51,362 nt of DNA from Prolixibacteraceae bacterium (lineage in GTDB: Bacteria > Bacteroidota > Bacteroidia > Bacteroidales > Prolixibacteraceae). Below are positions 17,765-26,178 of this stretch, piece after piece; the first letter of the stretch is position 1, and each line of letters opens with the position of its first letter. The position numbers and the translations under genes were made by a program. The stretch lies in NCBI GenBank assembly GCA_009773765.1, contig WTWZ01000043.1:1-51362 (forward strand), read 5' to 3'. The notes beneath the pieces were generated by a model, which did no database searches, was not told the DNA's origin, and worked only from the letters and a program-made list of their open reading frames with translations.

Positions 17765-18802
17765 CTATTTGTTAATTAATTCTTTTATCAGCGCGGTAAA
17801 CTCAAAAATATCTTCTTCGGTTGTATCGAAAGATGTCATCCAGCGAACTTCCGGGGCAGTGTCGTTCCATATATAAAAAAAGAACCGTTCCTGCAAAGGC
17901 CCAATGATTTTTCGGGGAACGATAGCAAAAATTCCGTTGGCATTTACCGGTTGTGTGATTTTTATTTCCGGGAACTTTGCAATTTCCGACTCCAGCAGTT
18001 TCGCCATTTTGTTGGCATGGGTTGCTGTTTCCTTCCACAAATCGTTTTCGAAATAGGCAATAAACTGCGCGCCCACAAAACGCATTTTCGAATACAACTG
18101 CATGCTTTGTTTACGGATGTATTTTGTTAGCGAAGTCAATTCAGAATTAAAAAACAGTACTGCTTCTCCCATCATCATCCCGTTTTTTGTGCCTCCAAAC
18201 GATAAAATATCAACCCCGCAATCTTTTGTAAAAGCTTTAAAATCGAGGTTCAAAGCTACGGCGGCGTTGGCAATCCTGGCGCCGTCAATATGTAAAAGCA
18301 TGTTGTTTTTGTGGGCAAGATTGGCTAGCGCATTAATTTCTTCGGGCTGGTAAACCGTGCCCATTTCAGTAACCTGCGAAATTGAAATTACACGGGGTTG
18401 TGAGTGGTGTTCAAAACCAAATCCTTTCAAATGATGTTGAATGGCTTCGGGTGTAATCTTACCGTTCAGCGTTTCAACCGGCAACAATTTGCAACCGGTA
18501 AATTTTTCGGGGGCGCCACACTCGTCTTCCTGTATGTGCGCTGTTTCGGCACAAATTACAGAATTGAAACTGTGGGTAACTGTTGAAAGTGCCAAAACAT
18601 TGGCGCCCGTTCCGTTAAAAACAAAAAACACTTCGGTTTCATTGCCAAACTTTTCCTTGAAAATTGAAATTGCTTTTTGAGTGTAGATATCGTTTCCGTA
18701 ACCAACAACATGCCCGTGGTTGGCGTCTTCCATGGCTTTCAGAATGCCTGGATGAACTCCGGAGTTATTATCGCTTGCAAAACCTTTTTTAACTTGTATC
18801 AT
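17765..18802 (-). CDS. Low-specificity threonine aldolase family (PLP-dependent)
   Basis: Fold-type I PLP enzyme of about 345 residues that splits beta-hydroxy amino acids such as L-threonine or allo-threonine to glycine and an aldehyde. Landmarks are FASDNNSGVHPGIL, YGNDIYTQKA, HIDGARIANA with the PLP Asp, and SFGGTKNGMM with the Schiff-base Lys. The length matches the family. The start is the ATG at 18802; the longer frame begins with TTG two codons upstream. It is monocistronic, with a palindromic repeat directly at its 3' end. Confidence 0.92.
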   Translation of the reverse strand: MIQVKKGFASDNNSGVHPGILKAMEDANHGHVVGYGNDIYTQKAISIFKEKFGNETEVFFVFNGTGANVLALSTVTHSFNSVICAETAHIQEDECGAPEKFTGCKLLPVETLNGKITPEAIQHHLKGFGFEHHSQPRVISISQVTEMGTVYQPEEINALANLAHKNNMLLHIDGARIANAAVALNLDFKAFTKDCGVDILSFGGTKNGMMMGEAVLFFNSELTSLTKYIRKQSMQLYSKMRFVGAQFIAYFENDLWKETATHANKMAKLLESEIAKFPEIKITQPVNANGIFAIVPRKIIGPLQERFFFYIWNDTAPEVRWMTSFDTTEEDIFEFTALIKELINK

Positions 18803-19006
18803 AGTCAATTATAATAGTTTGATTTTTTGGATTCTTTGTAACTTTCAGCGTTAAAAACAGACTTGTAAAGAAATAAAAAATCAAAGGCATAAAAAAATGA
18901 ATCAATCAATTCCTTTAACTCAGAAATTATACCTGCTTGGCGATTTTGAAAATCAGATTTTCAGGGGAACTGAAAGTGAAGAGGAATTTCATTTCAATAG
19001 TTTACA

Positions 19007-19564
19007 TACCATGTTATTTTTGAGCACAACGAAGCTTTAAAAGATGACGGATCGCCATACACTGTTTTTACGCCGTACAGTAAAAAATGGAAACAACGAT
19101 TGGGAAACAGCGGGATATCTGAATTTCATTCACAAAATTATCTTCATCATTTAATTAAAACCAAACCGTTTCATTTTCCTGAAATTGGGGAAACCGGTTT
19201 TGTGAAAAGCCAGCTTAAGATTCCTGTAATGAATATTTCGGAGCAGTTGATAAAAAATTATGCTGAAAAACGCGATTTGCCGGCGTTGGATGCCACTTCA
19301 AAACTGGGTGTTTATCTGCGTTTTGGAACAATCAGCATCAGAGAAGTTACGCGGATTGCACTTGATTGGTCGGAAGTATTTTTAAATGCACTGATTTGGC
19401 AAAATATTTTCAGCCAGATTTTGCGACATTTTCCACAGGTTGAAAACAGGTACATTTTAAAATGGGTATCTGAATATGGAACTGTAAAATATCCGCAACC
19501 GATTGTTGAACATGCATTTGCAAGGGAGAGGGTGCTTCGTGTGTACAAGAATGCATTGGGATAA
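19007..19564 (+). pseudogene. Cryptochrome/DNA photolyase remnant
   Basis: Pieces of a class I photolyase/cryptochrome occur in order: HVIFEHNEALKDDGSPYTVF, TPYSKKWKQRL, then ATSKLGVYLRFGTISIRE and LNALIWQNIFSQILRHFPQV. The sequence then jumps to ILKWVSEYGT, KYPQPIVEHAFARERVL and a normal C-terminal end at 19564. The N-terminal antenna domain is gone, and the FAD-binding core between HFP and the C-terminus (well over 100 residues) is deleted in frame. Some 110 bases before 19007 are open from an ATG at 18897 but unrelated in appearance. A full enzyme is around 430-480 residues, so this cannot be active. Confidence 0.85.
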
Positions 19565-19680
19565 AAAGGGAAATAGCAAAACAAAAAAAATAAATATCAA
19601 ATCAGGAAGTTTTAAAACTTTGTTATTCGTAAACCTTTTATTAGATATTTTATCTTTGTAAAAGCAATATTTTAAAAATC

Positions 19681-19908
19681 ATGAATATTCAGGCAAAAAA
19701 AATAGAATTAGTCCGTTTGATTCTTAATACAGAAAAACCAGCTATTCTTGAAAAAATAGCCAAAATATTTCAACAAGAGGAAACTGATTGGAGGGAGGGT
19801 TTACCCAAAGAGGTAATTGAATCGGTAGAAAAAGGATTGCAACAATCCAAGACAGGTAAAACTGTTTCACATGAAGAGGTAATGGAAAAATATCAAAAAT
19901 GGCTCTAA
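19681..19908 (+). CDS. Antitoxin, addiction module component family
   Basis: A small protein of 75 residues, charged and helical, with an LPKEVIESVEKGLQQSKTGK region and a closing SHEEVMEKYQKW, typical of antitoxins paired with RelE/ParE toxins. Its stop overlaps the toxin start by 10 bases. It should bind and neutralise the toxin and repress the shared promoter. A TATCTTTG box (19651-19658) 22 bases upstream fits a Bacteroidota -7 element, but no well-spaced TTG was seen. Confidence 0.8.
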   Translation: MNIQAKKIELVRLILNTEKPAILEKIAKIFQQEETDWREGLPKEVIESVEKGLQQSKTGKTVSHEEVMEKYQKWL

Positions 19909-20198
19909 ATGTAAGATGGACACCTGAGTCAGAAGATACGTTTTCTGACATTATCAACTATTTGGAGCAAGAGTGGACAGAAAAGGAAATCCGAAAATTT
20001 GCCCAAAAAACTCAAAAAATAATCCTGCAGATTGCCAAAAATCCAAAAATGTATAAAGCTACTGGTAAAGAAGAAATAAGGAGAGCGGTAATTACAAAAC
20101 AAACCAGTTTATTTTATCATATCAACGAGGTTTCAAATCTTATTACGCTGTTAGCTTTCTGGGATAATAGAAAGAATCCTAATGATTTGATTTATTAA
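19899..20198 (+). CDS. RelE/ParE-family toxin
   Basis: A 99-residue toxin. The pattern VRWTPESEDTFSDIINYLEQEW, then KNPKMYKATGKEEIRRAVITKQTSLFYHI and TLLAFWDNRKNP is typical of ParE/RelE proteins, which inhibit gyrase or cleave ribosomal mRNA. Which of the two cannot be told from sequence alone. It is translationally coupled to the antitoxin (10-base overlap). It lies next to the photolyase remnant, consistent with arrival or persistence in a decaying stretch. Confidence 0.85.
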   Translation: MALNVRWTPESEDTFSDIINYLEQEWTEKEIRKFAQKTQKIILQIAKNPKMYKATGKEEIRRAVITKQTSLFYHINEVSNLITLLAFWDNRKNPNDLIY

Positions 20199-20243
20199 AA
20201 AATTCAGATAGAATCATTAGTGGTACGTTTCAGCCTTCTGGAT

Positions 20244-20780
20244 TCATTCCATCAGCCACTCCAAAATTCTATTACTCATTGGACTTGAAATTGGCGAAAG
20301 TGCATCCACAACCTGTCCGTTTTCGTCAACCAGAAATTTTTGGAAATTCCAGGTTACTTTGGCTTCCAGTGTTCCATTTTCTTCGCTGCTGGTGAGCCAC
20401 TTGTAAACCGGGTGGCAATCTTCACCCTTGATCGTTATTTTTTCCATCATCTGAAAAGTGATTTCATATTTTTTTGTACACACTTCATAAATTTCTTCAT
20501 TGTTACCCGGTTCCTGTTTTCCAAAATCGTTACAAGGGAAGGCGATAATTTCAAAATCATCGCCACCATATTCTTCATACAACTCCTGTAATTTTTTCAA
20601 TTGTGGCGCCAGGCTGCATTCCGAAGCCGTATTTACAATCAGCACTTTCTTTCCCTTCAGGGTCGAAAAATCAAATTCCTTTCCATCGATTGTAGTTGCA
20701 GTAAAATCGTGAAGTGTTTTTTTCTGAGTCGGAATTTGAAATGAAAACAGGATAGTTATGAACAAAAAGTAGTATTTCAT
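20244..20780 (-). CDS. Glutathione peroxidase family thiol peroxidase, exported
   Basis: A 178-residue protein with a short hydrophobic leader (MKYYFLFITILFSF). The glutathione peroxidase fold is marked by LKGKKVLIVNTASECSLAPQ with the peroxidatic Cys, FEIIAFPCNDFGKQEPG (NDF and the Gln of the tetrad), and KVTWNFQKFLVDENG (WNF). The active-site residue is Cys, not selenocysteine, and the usual CG(F/L)T after it is replaced by CSLA. Such bacterial forms use thioredoxin rather than glutathione. It is predicted to act in the periplasm. Divergent from dnaX. Confidence 0.9.
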   Translation of the reverse strand: MKYYFLFITILFSFQIPTQKKTLHDFTATTIDGKEFDFSTLKGKKVLIVNTASECSLAPQLKKLQELYEEYGGDDFEIIAFPCNDFGKQEPGNNEEIYEVCTKKYEITFQMMEKITIKGEDCHPVYKWLTSSEENGTLEAKVTWNFQKFLVDENGQVVDALSPISSPMSNRILEWLME

Positions 20781-20912
20781 ATCGGATATTTTAATTTTGT
20801 TTTATTCTTCAAAATTATGTCTCGGCAATTTAAATAATTGTTGTTAATAAAAAAACAGGGGCGAAAAAACAGATTTAATTATCTTTGGGCGCTCACTGCG
20901 AAAAGCGATAAT

Positions 20913-22648
20913 ATGGAAAACTTTGTTGTATCGGCGCGAAAATACAGGCCAGATACTTTTCAGACTGTAGTTGCACAGGATTCGATAACCAGCACGTTAA
21001 AAAATGCCATTAAAAACAGCCAGTTGGCTCATGCTTACCTGTTTTGCGGGCCTCGGGGTGTTGGGAAAACAACCTGCGCGCGTATTTTTGCGAAAACAAT
21101 CAACTGCACCAATTTGTCGGCCGAAGAAGAAGCCTGTAACCAATGCGATTCATGCAAAGCTTTTAATACAAGCCGTTCGTTTAATATACACGAACTTGAT
21201 GCTGCATCAAACAACTCGGTTGACGATATCCGGAATTTAACCGACCAGGTTCGTATTCCGCCGCAAATGGGAAGGTACAGTGTGTATATCATTGATGAGG
21301 TACACATGCTTTCTCCATCGGCGTTTAACGCTTTTTTGAAAACACTGGAAGAGCCGCCAAAACACGCCATTTTTATTTTGGCCACCACCGAAAAACATAA
21401 AATAATACCAACCATTTTATCACGGTGCCAGATTTTTGATTTTAATCGGATTAGTGTTTCCGATATTGCCGGTTACCTTGAATTTGTTGCAAAAAAAGAA
21501 GGTATCAATGTTGAACCCGAAGGGCTGAACGTGATTGCACAAAAAGCTGATGGCGCAATGCGCGACGCACTCTCCATCTTCGACCAGATAGTCAGTTTCT
21601 CGGGCAGGAGAATAACTTACCTCGATGTTATTGCCAACCTGAATGTACTGGATTATGACTATTATTTTAAGCTGACCGATCAGTTTATGAAAAACGATGT
21701 ACCCGAAGTATTGCTGACATTTAATGATATCCTGAACCATGGTTTCGACGGGCATCATTTTATAACCGGACTAAGCTGTCACCTCCGCGATTTGATGGTG
21801 TGCCGCAATGCTGAAACCGTGCAATTACTTGAAGTTGGGGGCGAAATTAAAGGGCGCTACAGGGAACAGGCAAAGGTAGCCGATAGCAGCTTTTTGCTTG
21901 AAGCGTTGCAAATCAGCAATGAATGCGATTTGCAGTACAAAATGAGCATGAATAAAAGGCTGCTGGTAGAGTTGGCATTAATAAGGATAGCACAGCTCAC
22001 CTTAAAAAAAAAATAGCTGACCCATCACAGCCGAAAGATTTTTTGGAACCCATTTTCACAAATCAAACCCTTCCTGCAGCAAAAACAGACGCTCCCGCTC
22101 GTCAGGTTATACAGCCGCCTGCAAAGCCCGCCGCCCCTGCCGGTGATGTTGAAATAAGAAAAATAGCACGGCGCAACCTCAGTAACCTCAGTTCCCCTTC
22201 TATTAAAGATGCACTTGAAGGTAAGCTGAAAGACAAACAACTCACGGCCAGGGAACAGCATCAAATGTATGCTAAAGATGGGGAAAAGGAAGATTTTACA
22301 ACAGAGAAACTCAAATTAACATGGGAAGCATTTTTAACAAGGCTGAATGACCGGCCAAACCTCCAGTCAACACTTTCGACCTTACCCGGGTTAAAAGAAG
22401 ATTATCAGTTAGTTTTAGAAATAGAAAACACAGTTCAGGAGGATTTAATCAGCACTATAAAACCCGAGTTGGTTTCATGGCTTCGAAAGGAACTTAAAAA
22501 TTCAAAGATTCAGTTAACTACCATAATTACGGAAAAAGTAAAAGGCCGCATTATTTATTCCGATGCTGAAAAATATGAAGAGTTGTTAAAGGAGAATCCA
22601 AGCCTGGGTTTACTCCGTCAGAAGTTAAACCTCGATTTTGGGCATTAG
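20913..22648 (+). CDS. dnaX: DNA polymerase III gamma/tau subunit, interrupted by a -1 shift at an A10 run
   Basis: Clamp-loader ATPase subunit. The 5' frame (20913-22016, 367 residues) holds the AAA+ core: ARKYRPDTFQTVVAQD, Walker A in GPRGVGKTT, a zinc knuckle with CNQCDSCK, the IIDEVHMLS Walker B and the FILATTEKHKI sensor. It ends LTLKKK-TAG in a run of 10 A (22004-22013). The -1 frame is open through the run and continues KKKIADPSQPKDF to a stop at 22648, giving a tail of ~210 residues with the helical region expected of tau. Frameshifting or slippage would yield a ~578-residue tau and a ~367-residue gamma-like protein. The start is the ATG at 20913. TATCTTTG at 20880-20887 may be the -7 box. 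A genuine mutation or homopolymer error is not excluded. Confidence 0.9.
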
Positions 22649-22660
22649 AAAAATTACTGA

Positions 22661-23296
22661 TCACGGGGCCAGCCTCGAAATTATCCAACTCCCGTTTTTA
22701 TTTTCATATAAAATCCGATCGTGCAGCCGGCTTTCCCTGCCTTGCCAGAATTCAAACTTTACGGGTTTAATTAAATACCCCCCCCAATTTTCAGGGCGTT
22801 TGAGATTTTTACTGCCCATTTCAGTTTTAACATTTTCAAACTGGCTTTGAAGAAACCCGCGCGAAGGAATTTTACTGCTTTGATCCGATACAAAAGCAGC
22901 AATCTGGCTTAAAACCGGCCGGGAAGAAAAGTACCAATCTGAAATTTTACCTGACGTTTTTTCTGCAAAACCCAAAATACGGATTTGCCTTTCCAGTTCA
23001 GGCCAGAAAAAATGCAGCCCGACAGCCGGATTTTTTGCAATGGCTTTTCCTTTGTTGCTGTTGTAACTGGTGAAGAAGGTAAATCCATTTTCATTGTAAT
23101 CTTTCAATAATACTATTCTTGAATCCGGAAATCCATCTACTCCAACAGTTACCGCCGACATGGCTGTTGGCTCATTCACTTTCGCGCTGATTGCATCGTT
23201 TAGCCAATAATCAAACTGTTTCAGCGGGTTTTTTTCAATGTTGTTTTCTGTAAGTTCGGCATACTTGTATTCAGTTCTTATCGTGTGCAGTTTCAT
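22661..23296 (-). CDS. pdxH: Pyridoxamine 5'-phosphate oxidase
   Basis: FMN enzyme of 211 residues that oxidises pyridoxine or pyridoxamine 5'-phosphate to PLP. It shows DSRIVLLKDYNENGFTFFTSY (FMN contacts), NPAVGLHFFWPELERQIRILG, YFSSRPVLSQIAAFVSDQSS, and the C-terminal signature FEFWQGRESRLHDRI. The length is normal. It converges with dnaX; the stops are only 12 bases apart and no terminator was found between them. Confidence 0.96.
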   Translation of the reverse strand: MKLHTIRTEYKYAELTENNIEKNPLKQFDYWLNDAISAKVNEPTAMSAVTVGVDGFPDSRIVLLKDYNENGFTFFTSYNSNKGKAIAKNPAVGLHFFWPELERQIRILGFAEKTSGKISDWYFSSRPVLSQIAAFVSDQSSKIPSRGFLQSQFENVKTEMGSKNLKRPENWGGYLIKPVKFEFWQGRESRLHDRILYENKNGSWIISRLAP

Positions 23297-23427
23297 ACAA
23301 AACGTTTTGTCAGAATAACTGTTAATAAGCGATAATGTTTATTGATAAAACATAAATGAACTTTTTTTTTAATGTGATGTTTTATTAAAAGAGTAAAATG
23401 TATTTTAAATAAATTAAATAGTTAGTT

Positions 23428-24036
23428 ATGAAAAAAGTATTGTTTGTTTTAATGTTGGCCGTTTCGGTTTCGGTTTTTGCTTCCAGCAAAGTTGGCAACC
23501 TTGCTATTGGCGATAAGACGGTTTTATCCGAAGCGAAAATGGATGATGTGTCGGGAGTAAAAATATCGCTGGCCGATGTAAAGCAGGAAAATGGCCTTTT
23601 GGTTTTGTTTTCGTCAAATACCTGTCCGTTTGTATTGCAGTGGGAAGATCGCTATAATGAAGTTAAAGCCTGGGCCGATAAAAACAATGTGGGAATGGTG
23701 GTTTTAAATTCAAATCACACTAAACGCGATGGCGACGATTCGTTTGATGCCATGAAAAAACATGCGAAGGAAAAAGGTTACAACTTTTATTATGCACTCG
23801 ACGACCACAGCGTAATTGCAAATGCCTTTGGAGGACAAACCACTCCTCACGCTTTTTTGTTCAACACCAAAATGGAACTGGTTTATAAAGGTGCTATTGA
23901 CGATAGTTACAAAAGTGCGAAAGAAGTAAAACAGCCCTATTTGAAGGATGCAATCACAAGTATTGCGAGTGGCAGAAAAATTGCAGTTGCTGAAACTAAA
24001 CCCGTTGGCTGCAGTATTAAACGGAAAGTGGATTAA
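23428..24036 (+). CDS. Exported redoxin/peroxiredoxin-like protein
   Basis: A 202-residue secreted protein with a signal peptide (MKKVLFVLMLAVSVSVFAS). The thioredoxin-fold domain contains the redox Cys in SSNTCPFVLQWEDRYNE, followed by GMVVLNSNHTKRDGDDSF, YALDDHSVIANAFGGQTTPHAF with the cis-Pro (TTP), and a C-terminal VGCSIKRK. It is the PRX-like type related to AhpC/TSA and TlpA proteins. It probably acts in periplasmic thiol redox balance. It is monocistronic and closed by a strong terminator. Confidence 0.85.
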   Translation: MKKVLFVLMLAVSVSVFASSKVGNLAIGDKTVLSEAKMDDVSGVKISLADVKQENGLLVLFSSNTCPFVLQWEDRYNEVKAWADKNNVGMVVLNSNHTKRDGDDSFDAMKKHAKEKGYNFYYALDDHSVIANAFGGQTTPHAFLFNTKMELVYKGAIDDSYKSAKEVKQPYLKDAITSIASGRKIAVAETKPVGCSIKRKVD

Positions 24037-24060
24037 TTAAAAAGTTTGATCAAATATTTA

Positions 24061-24096
24061 AGCTCTTGTCGGTTTGACAGGGGCTTTTTTATTTTT
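24061..24096 (+). terminator. Rho-independent terminator after redoxin gene
   Basis: The stem AGCTCTTGTC (24061-24070) pairs fully with GACAGGGGCT (24076-24085) if G-U pairs are allowed, around the loop GGTTT, and is followed by TTTTTATTTTT. It lies 24 bases past the redoxin stop and reaches into the end of the converging rsmD. Confidence 0.8.
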
Positions 24097-24622
24097 CAAA
24101 GAAGCTGAAGTTTACTTTGCCGTATTTCCGGGTTTCTTTAAAAAACGGATGATCCGAAAAATTATATTCCTTCGGATGTTCCAAAATAAACAAGCCATTT
24201 TCTAGTAAAAGATTGGTTCTTAAAACTGCATCCGGAACGTCAGCCAGATTTTTCAGGTCAAATGGTGGGTCGGCAAAAATGAAATCGAACCTGCCTTTAA
24301 AAGTTCGCAAAAATAAAAAAACATCGGTCTTGTATAATCTTGCATTTTCTATTTTTAGTTTTTCCAAAACATTTAAAATAAAACGGTGGTGTACAAAATC
24401 TTTTTCAACCATCACCGCTTCTTTACAGCCACGGCTAATAAACTCGTAACCAATGCTTCCTGAACCTGAAAAAATATCGAGGACCGTTTTCTCTGAAAAG
24501 TCATATCGATTTTCGAGGATATTGAACAGGCCTTCTTTTGAAATATCAGTGGTTGGCCGTGCCTTGAAATTTTTCCCCGGGATAAAAATCCTGCCTTTGT
24601 ATTTACCTCCTATAATTCTCAT
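24089..24622 (-). CDS. rsmD: 16S rRNA (guanine-N2)-methyltransferase RsmD
   Basis: Class I SAM methyltransferase of 177 residues, expected to methylate G966 of 16S rRNA. The order is MRIIGGKYKGR, the ARPTTDISKEGLFNIL substrate region, motif I LDIFSGSGSIGYE, VEKD and the catalytic FADPPFDL (NPPF/DPPF motif IV). The ATG at 24622 is chosen because it gives the family-typical MRIIGG start and lies one base after the DUF3822 stop (TGA-G-ATG). Last gene of a three-gene minus-strand operon. Confidence 0.93.
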   Translation of the reverse strand: MRIIGGKYKGRIFIPGKNFKARPTTDISKEGLFNILENRYDFSEKTVLDIFSGSGSIGYEFISRGCKEAVMVEKDFVHHRFILNVLEKLKIENARLYKTDVFLFLRTFKGRFDFIFADPPFDLKNLADVPDAVLRTNLLLENGLFILEHPKEYNFSDHPFFKETRKYGKVNFSFFEK

Positions 24623-24623
24623 C

Positions 24624-25448
24624 TCACAGTTCAATTGCTGAAAGATACAACTGGATTGAATGATTAAAATCAGGATGATTTACAATTGCAGGGCCGGTTT
24701 TTAGTTTGCTGATATGATTAAAATAGGGTTTAAGCAAATCTTCAATTTTTTTGTTTTTGTTCATCACATCGCAAATAAACAATTCTGTTGCACTTCGTGC
24801 TGTTTCCACCTGTTGAAAAGAGTTTAATACATTGTAAACTAAATCAGTATAATGCAGGTATGGGTAACTGTTGGCAAGAAGTAATTTGCCGTTTCGGTAA
24901 ACGGTCAGGAAGAAAAACTTTTGAGTTGTAATAATAGCTGCACAATTCCTTTTTTCACTCTTAACCTGGTTTGATAAAAGCGCTGTAAGCGGGTGAAGAA
25001 TTTCTAAGTTAACGTTAAAGAACTGATTTAACAACGAAATCAAATCAGACTGGATAGTGAAAATCAGTCGTGCACCTAAAACTGCAATTTTGTTTTCGAT
25101 TAACTCAGTTGTTGCATCTTCATGAAATAATAATGAGCCTGAGTTTTCCGGAAGTTTGTCCCCGGAAAATTCTTCAGGCACCAATGTAAATATTGCGGTA
25201 AAAATAAAAATCCTGATATTTTTAAAGCGCTTTTCTAAAAAACTTTCCGATTCGAGCCAGTCTTTTAAATGCCTGACAAGAAGTAAATTACTGCTTATTT
25301 TCACAGGAGTGGTTTTGAATGCAACCACTTTTTTATTGAATGTGTCGAAGGCTGTAAAAGAAAATCCATCCAGGCTAACCTGAATGGATAATTCATATTG
25401 TATTGTTTTTTCGATTTCGAACGAATCGTCTGTCGTAAAATCAAACAT
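24624..25448 (-). CDS. DUF3822 family protein
   Basis: A 274-residue protein of the Bacteroidota-specific DUF3822 family, with an actin/ASKHA-like feel (alternating strands, FFLTVYRNGKLLLANSYPY). It is commonly located next to rsmD, as here. No catalytic motif or signal peptide was seen. Function unknown; the tight coupling to rsmD (one base apart) suggests co-expression rather than proven partnership. Confidence 0.85.
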   Translation of the reverse strand: MFDFTTDDSFEIEKTIQYELSIQVSLDGFSFTAFDTFNKKVVAFKTTPVKISSNLLLVRHLKDWLESESFLEKRFKNIRIFIFTAIFTLVPEEFSGDKLPENSGSLLFHEDATTELIENKIAVLGARLIFTIQSDLISLLNQFFNVNLEILHPLTALLSNQVKSEKRNCAAIITTQKFFFLTVYRNGKLLLANSYPYLHYTDLVYNVLNSFQQVETARSATELFICDVMNKNKKIEDLLKPYFNHISKLKTGPAIVNHPDFNHSIQLYLSAIEL

Positions 25449-25454
25449 GCCTTT

Positions 25455-26087
25455 TTATTCCCAGTTTCCGGCGTTGTTTACAGTTTCGGTAAGCGAACCA
25501 ACCATTAGCCCCGGATATTTTTCGTTTGTCCTTCGCTGGTCGTTCAGGTTAATAATTAATTGCCAGTCCAAACCTCTTAAAATTACATTGTTGTGGGCTT
25601 TTGCCTGAAAAACCGGAACTCCAATACCGGATCCGGTAATAATTATAGTTGCTCCAAGATGAAATTCGGATGGTTCACCCGGAACAGGGACATATTTCAG
25701 GTTTTCAGCATCGTAACCCTTGCCAAATACCGCTTCAAGCGCTGGAACGCGAATACTGTCGCGAATAATTAACCCCATCTGAATTGCCTTCCTTTCCGTT
25801 ATACCGGCTTCAACCATACTGTCGTTTAACTCGCCAACTTTACGAACGGTGATTACCGATTCGTTCATGATAAAATTAAGTAAAGTATCCCAGCTGCCTG
25901 TGAATTTACCGTAAACATCTTTATACGCCAACTGTGCTTTTCTTATATCTTTGAGCCTTTCAACAGTAACATCGTAACGGTCTTTTTTTGCTTTTTCAAA
26001 CTGAATGGGGCGTTGTACACTTTGATAAATAAAAAATGCCAGAATAACAGCTACGATGAAAAGTAAGATTTGTAATACGGTTTTCAT
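25455..26087 (-). CDS. Conserved hypothetical membrane-anchored protein
   Basis: A 210-residue protein with one N-terminal membrane segment (~5-22) after MKT and a mainly soluble remainder. The segment IRKAQLAYKDVYGKFTGSWDTLLNFI has the look of a pseudopilin-like stalk (helix followed by short beta domain), but there is no prepilin cleavage motif, so this is only a resemblance. It is first in the operon with DUF3822 and rsmD, six bases upstream. TAAATTTG in the 5' region resembles a -7 box. Function unknown. Confidence 0.75.
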   Translation of the reverse strand: MKTVLQILLFIVAVILAFFIYQSVQRPIQFEKAKKDRYDVTVERLKDIRKAQLAYKDVYGKFTGSWDTLLNFIMNESVITVRKVGELNDSMVEAGITERKAIQMGLIIRDSIRVPALEAVFGKGYDAENLKYVPVPGEPSEFHLGATIIITGSGIGVPVFQAKAHNNVILRGLDWQLIINLNDQRRTNEKYPGLMVGSLTETVNNAGNWE

Positions 26088-26178
26088 TTTTATAATTTTA
26101 ATTAGTTCGTTTTTCGATTGCCTGCAAATTTAAAAAAAAATATAAATTACTTTCCTTTACTGATAGTTATTTTAATGT

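Noticed and set aside
22014-22042. A separate gene for the DnaX tail starting with TTG at 22043
   Set aside because: The tail frame is open back through the A-run and its residues look like the interior of DnaX; an independent start is less likely than a frameshift.
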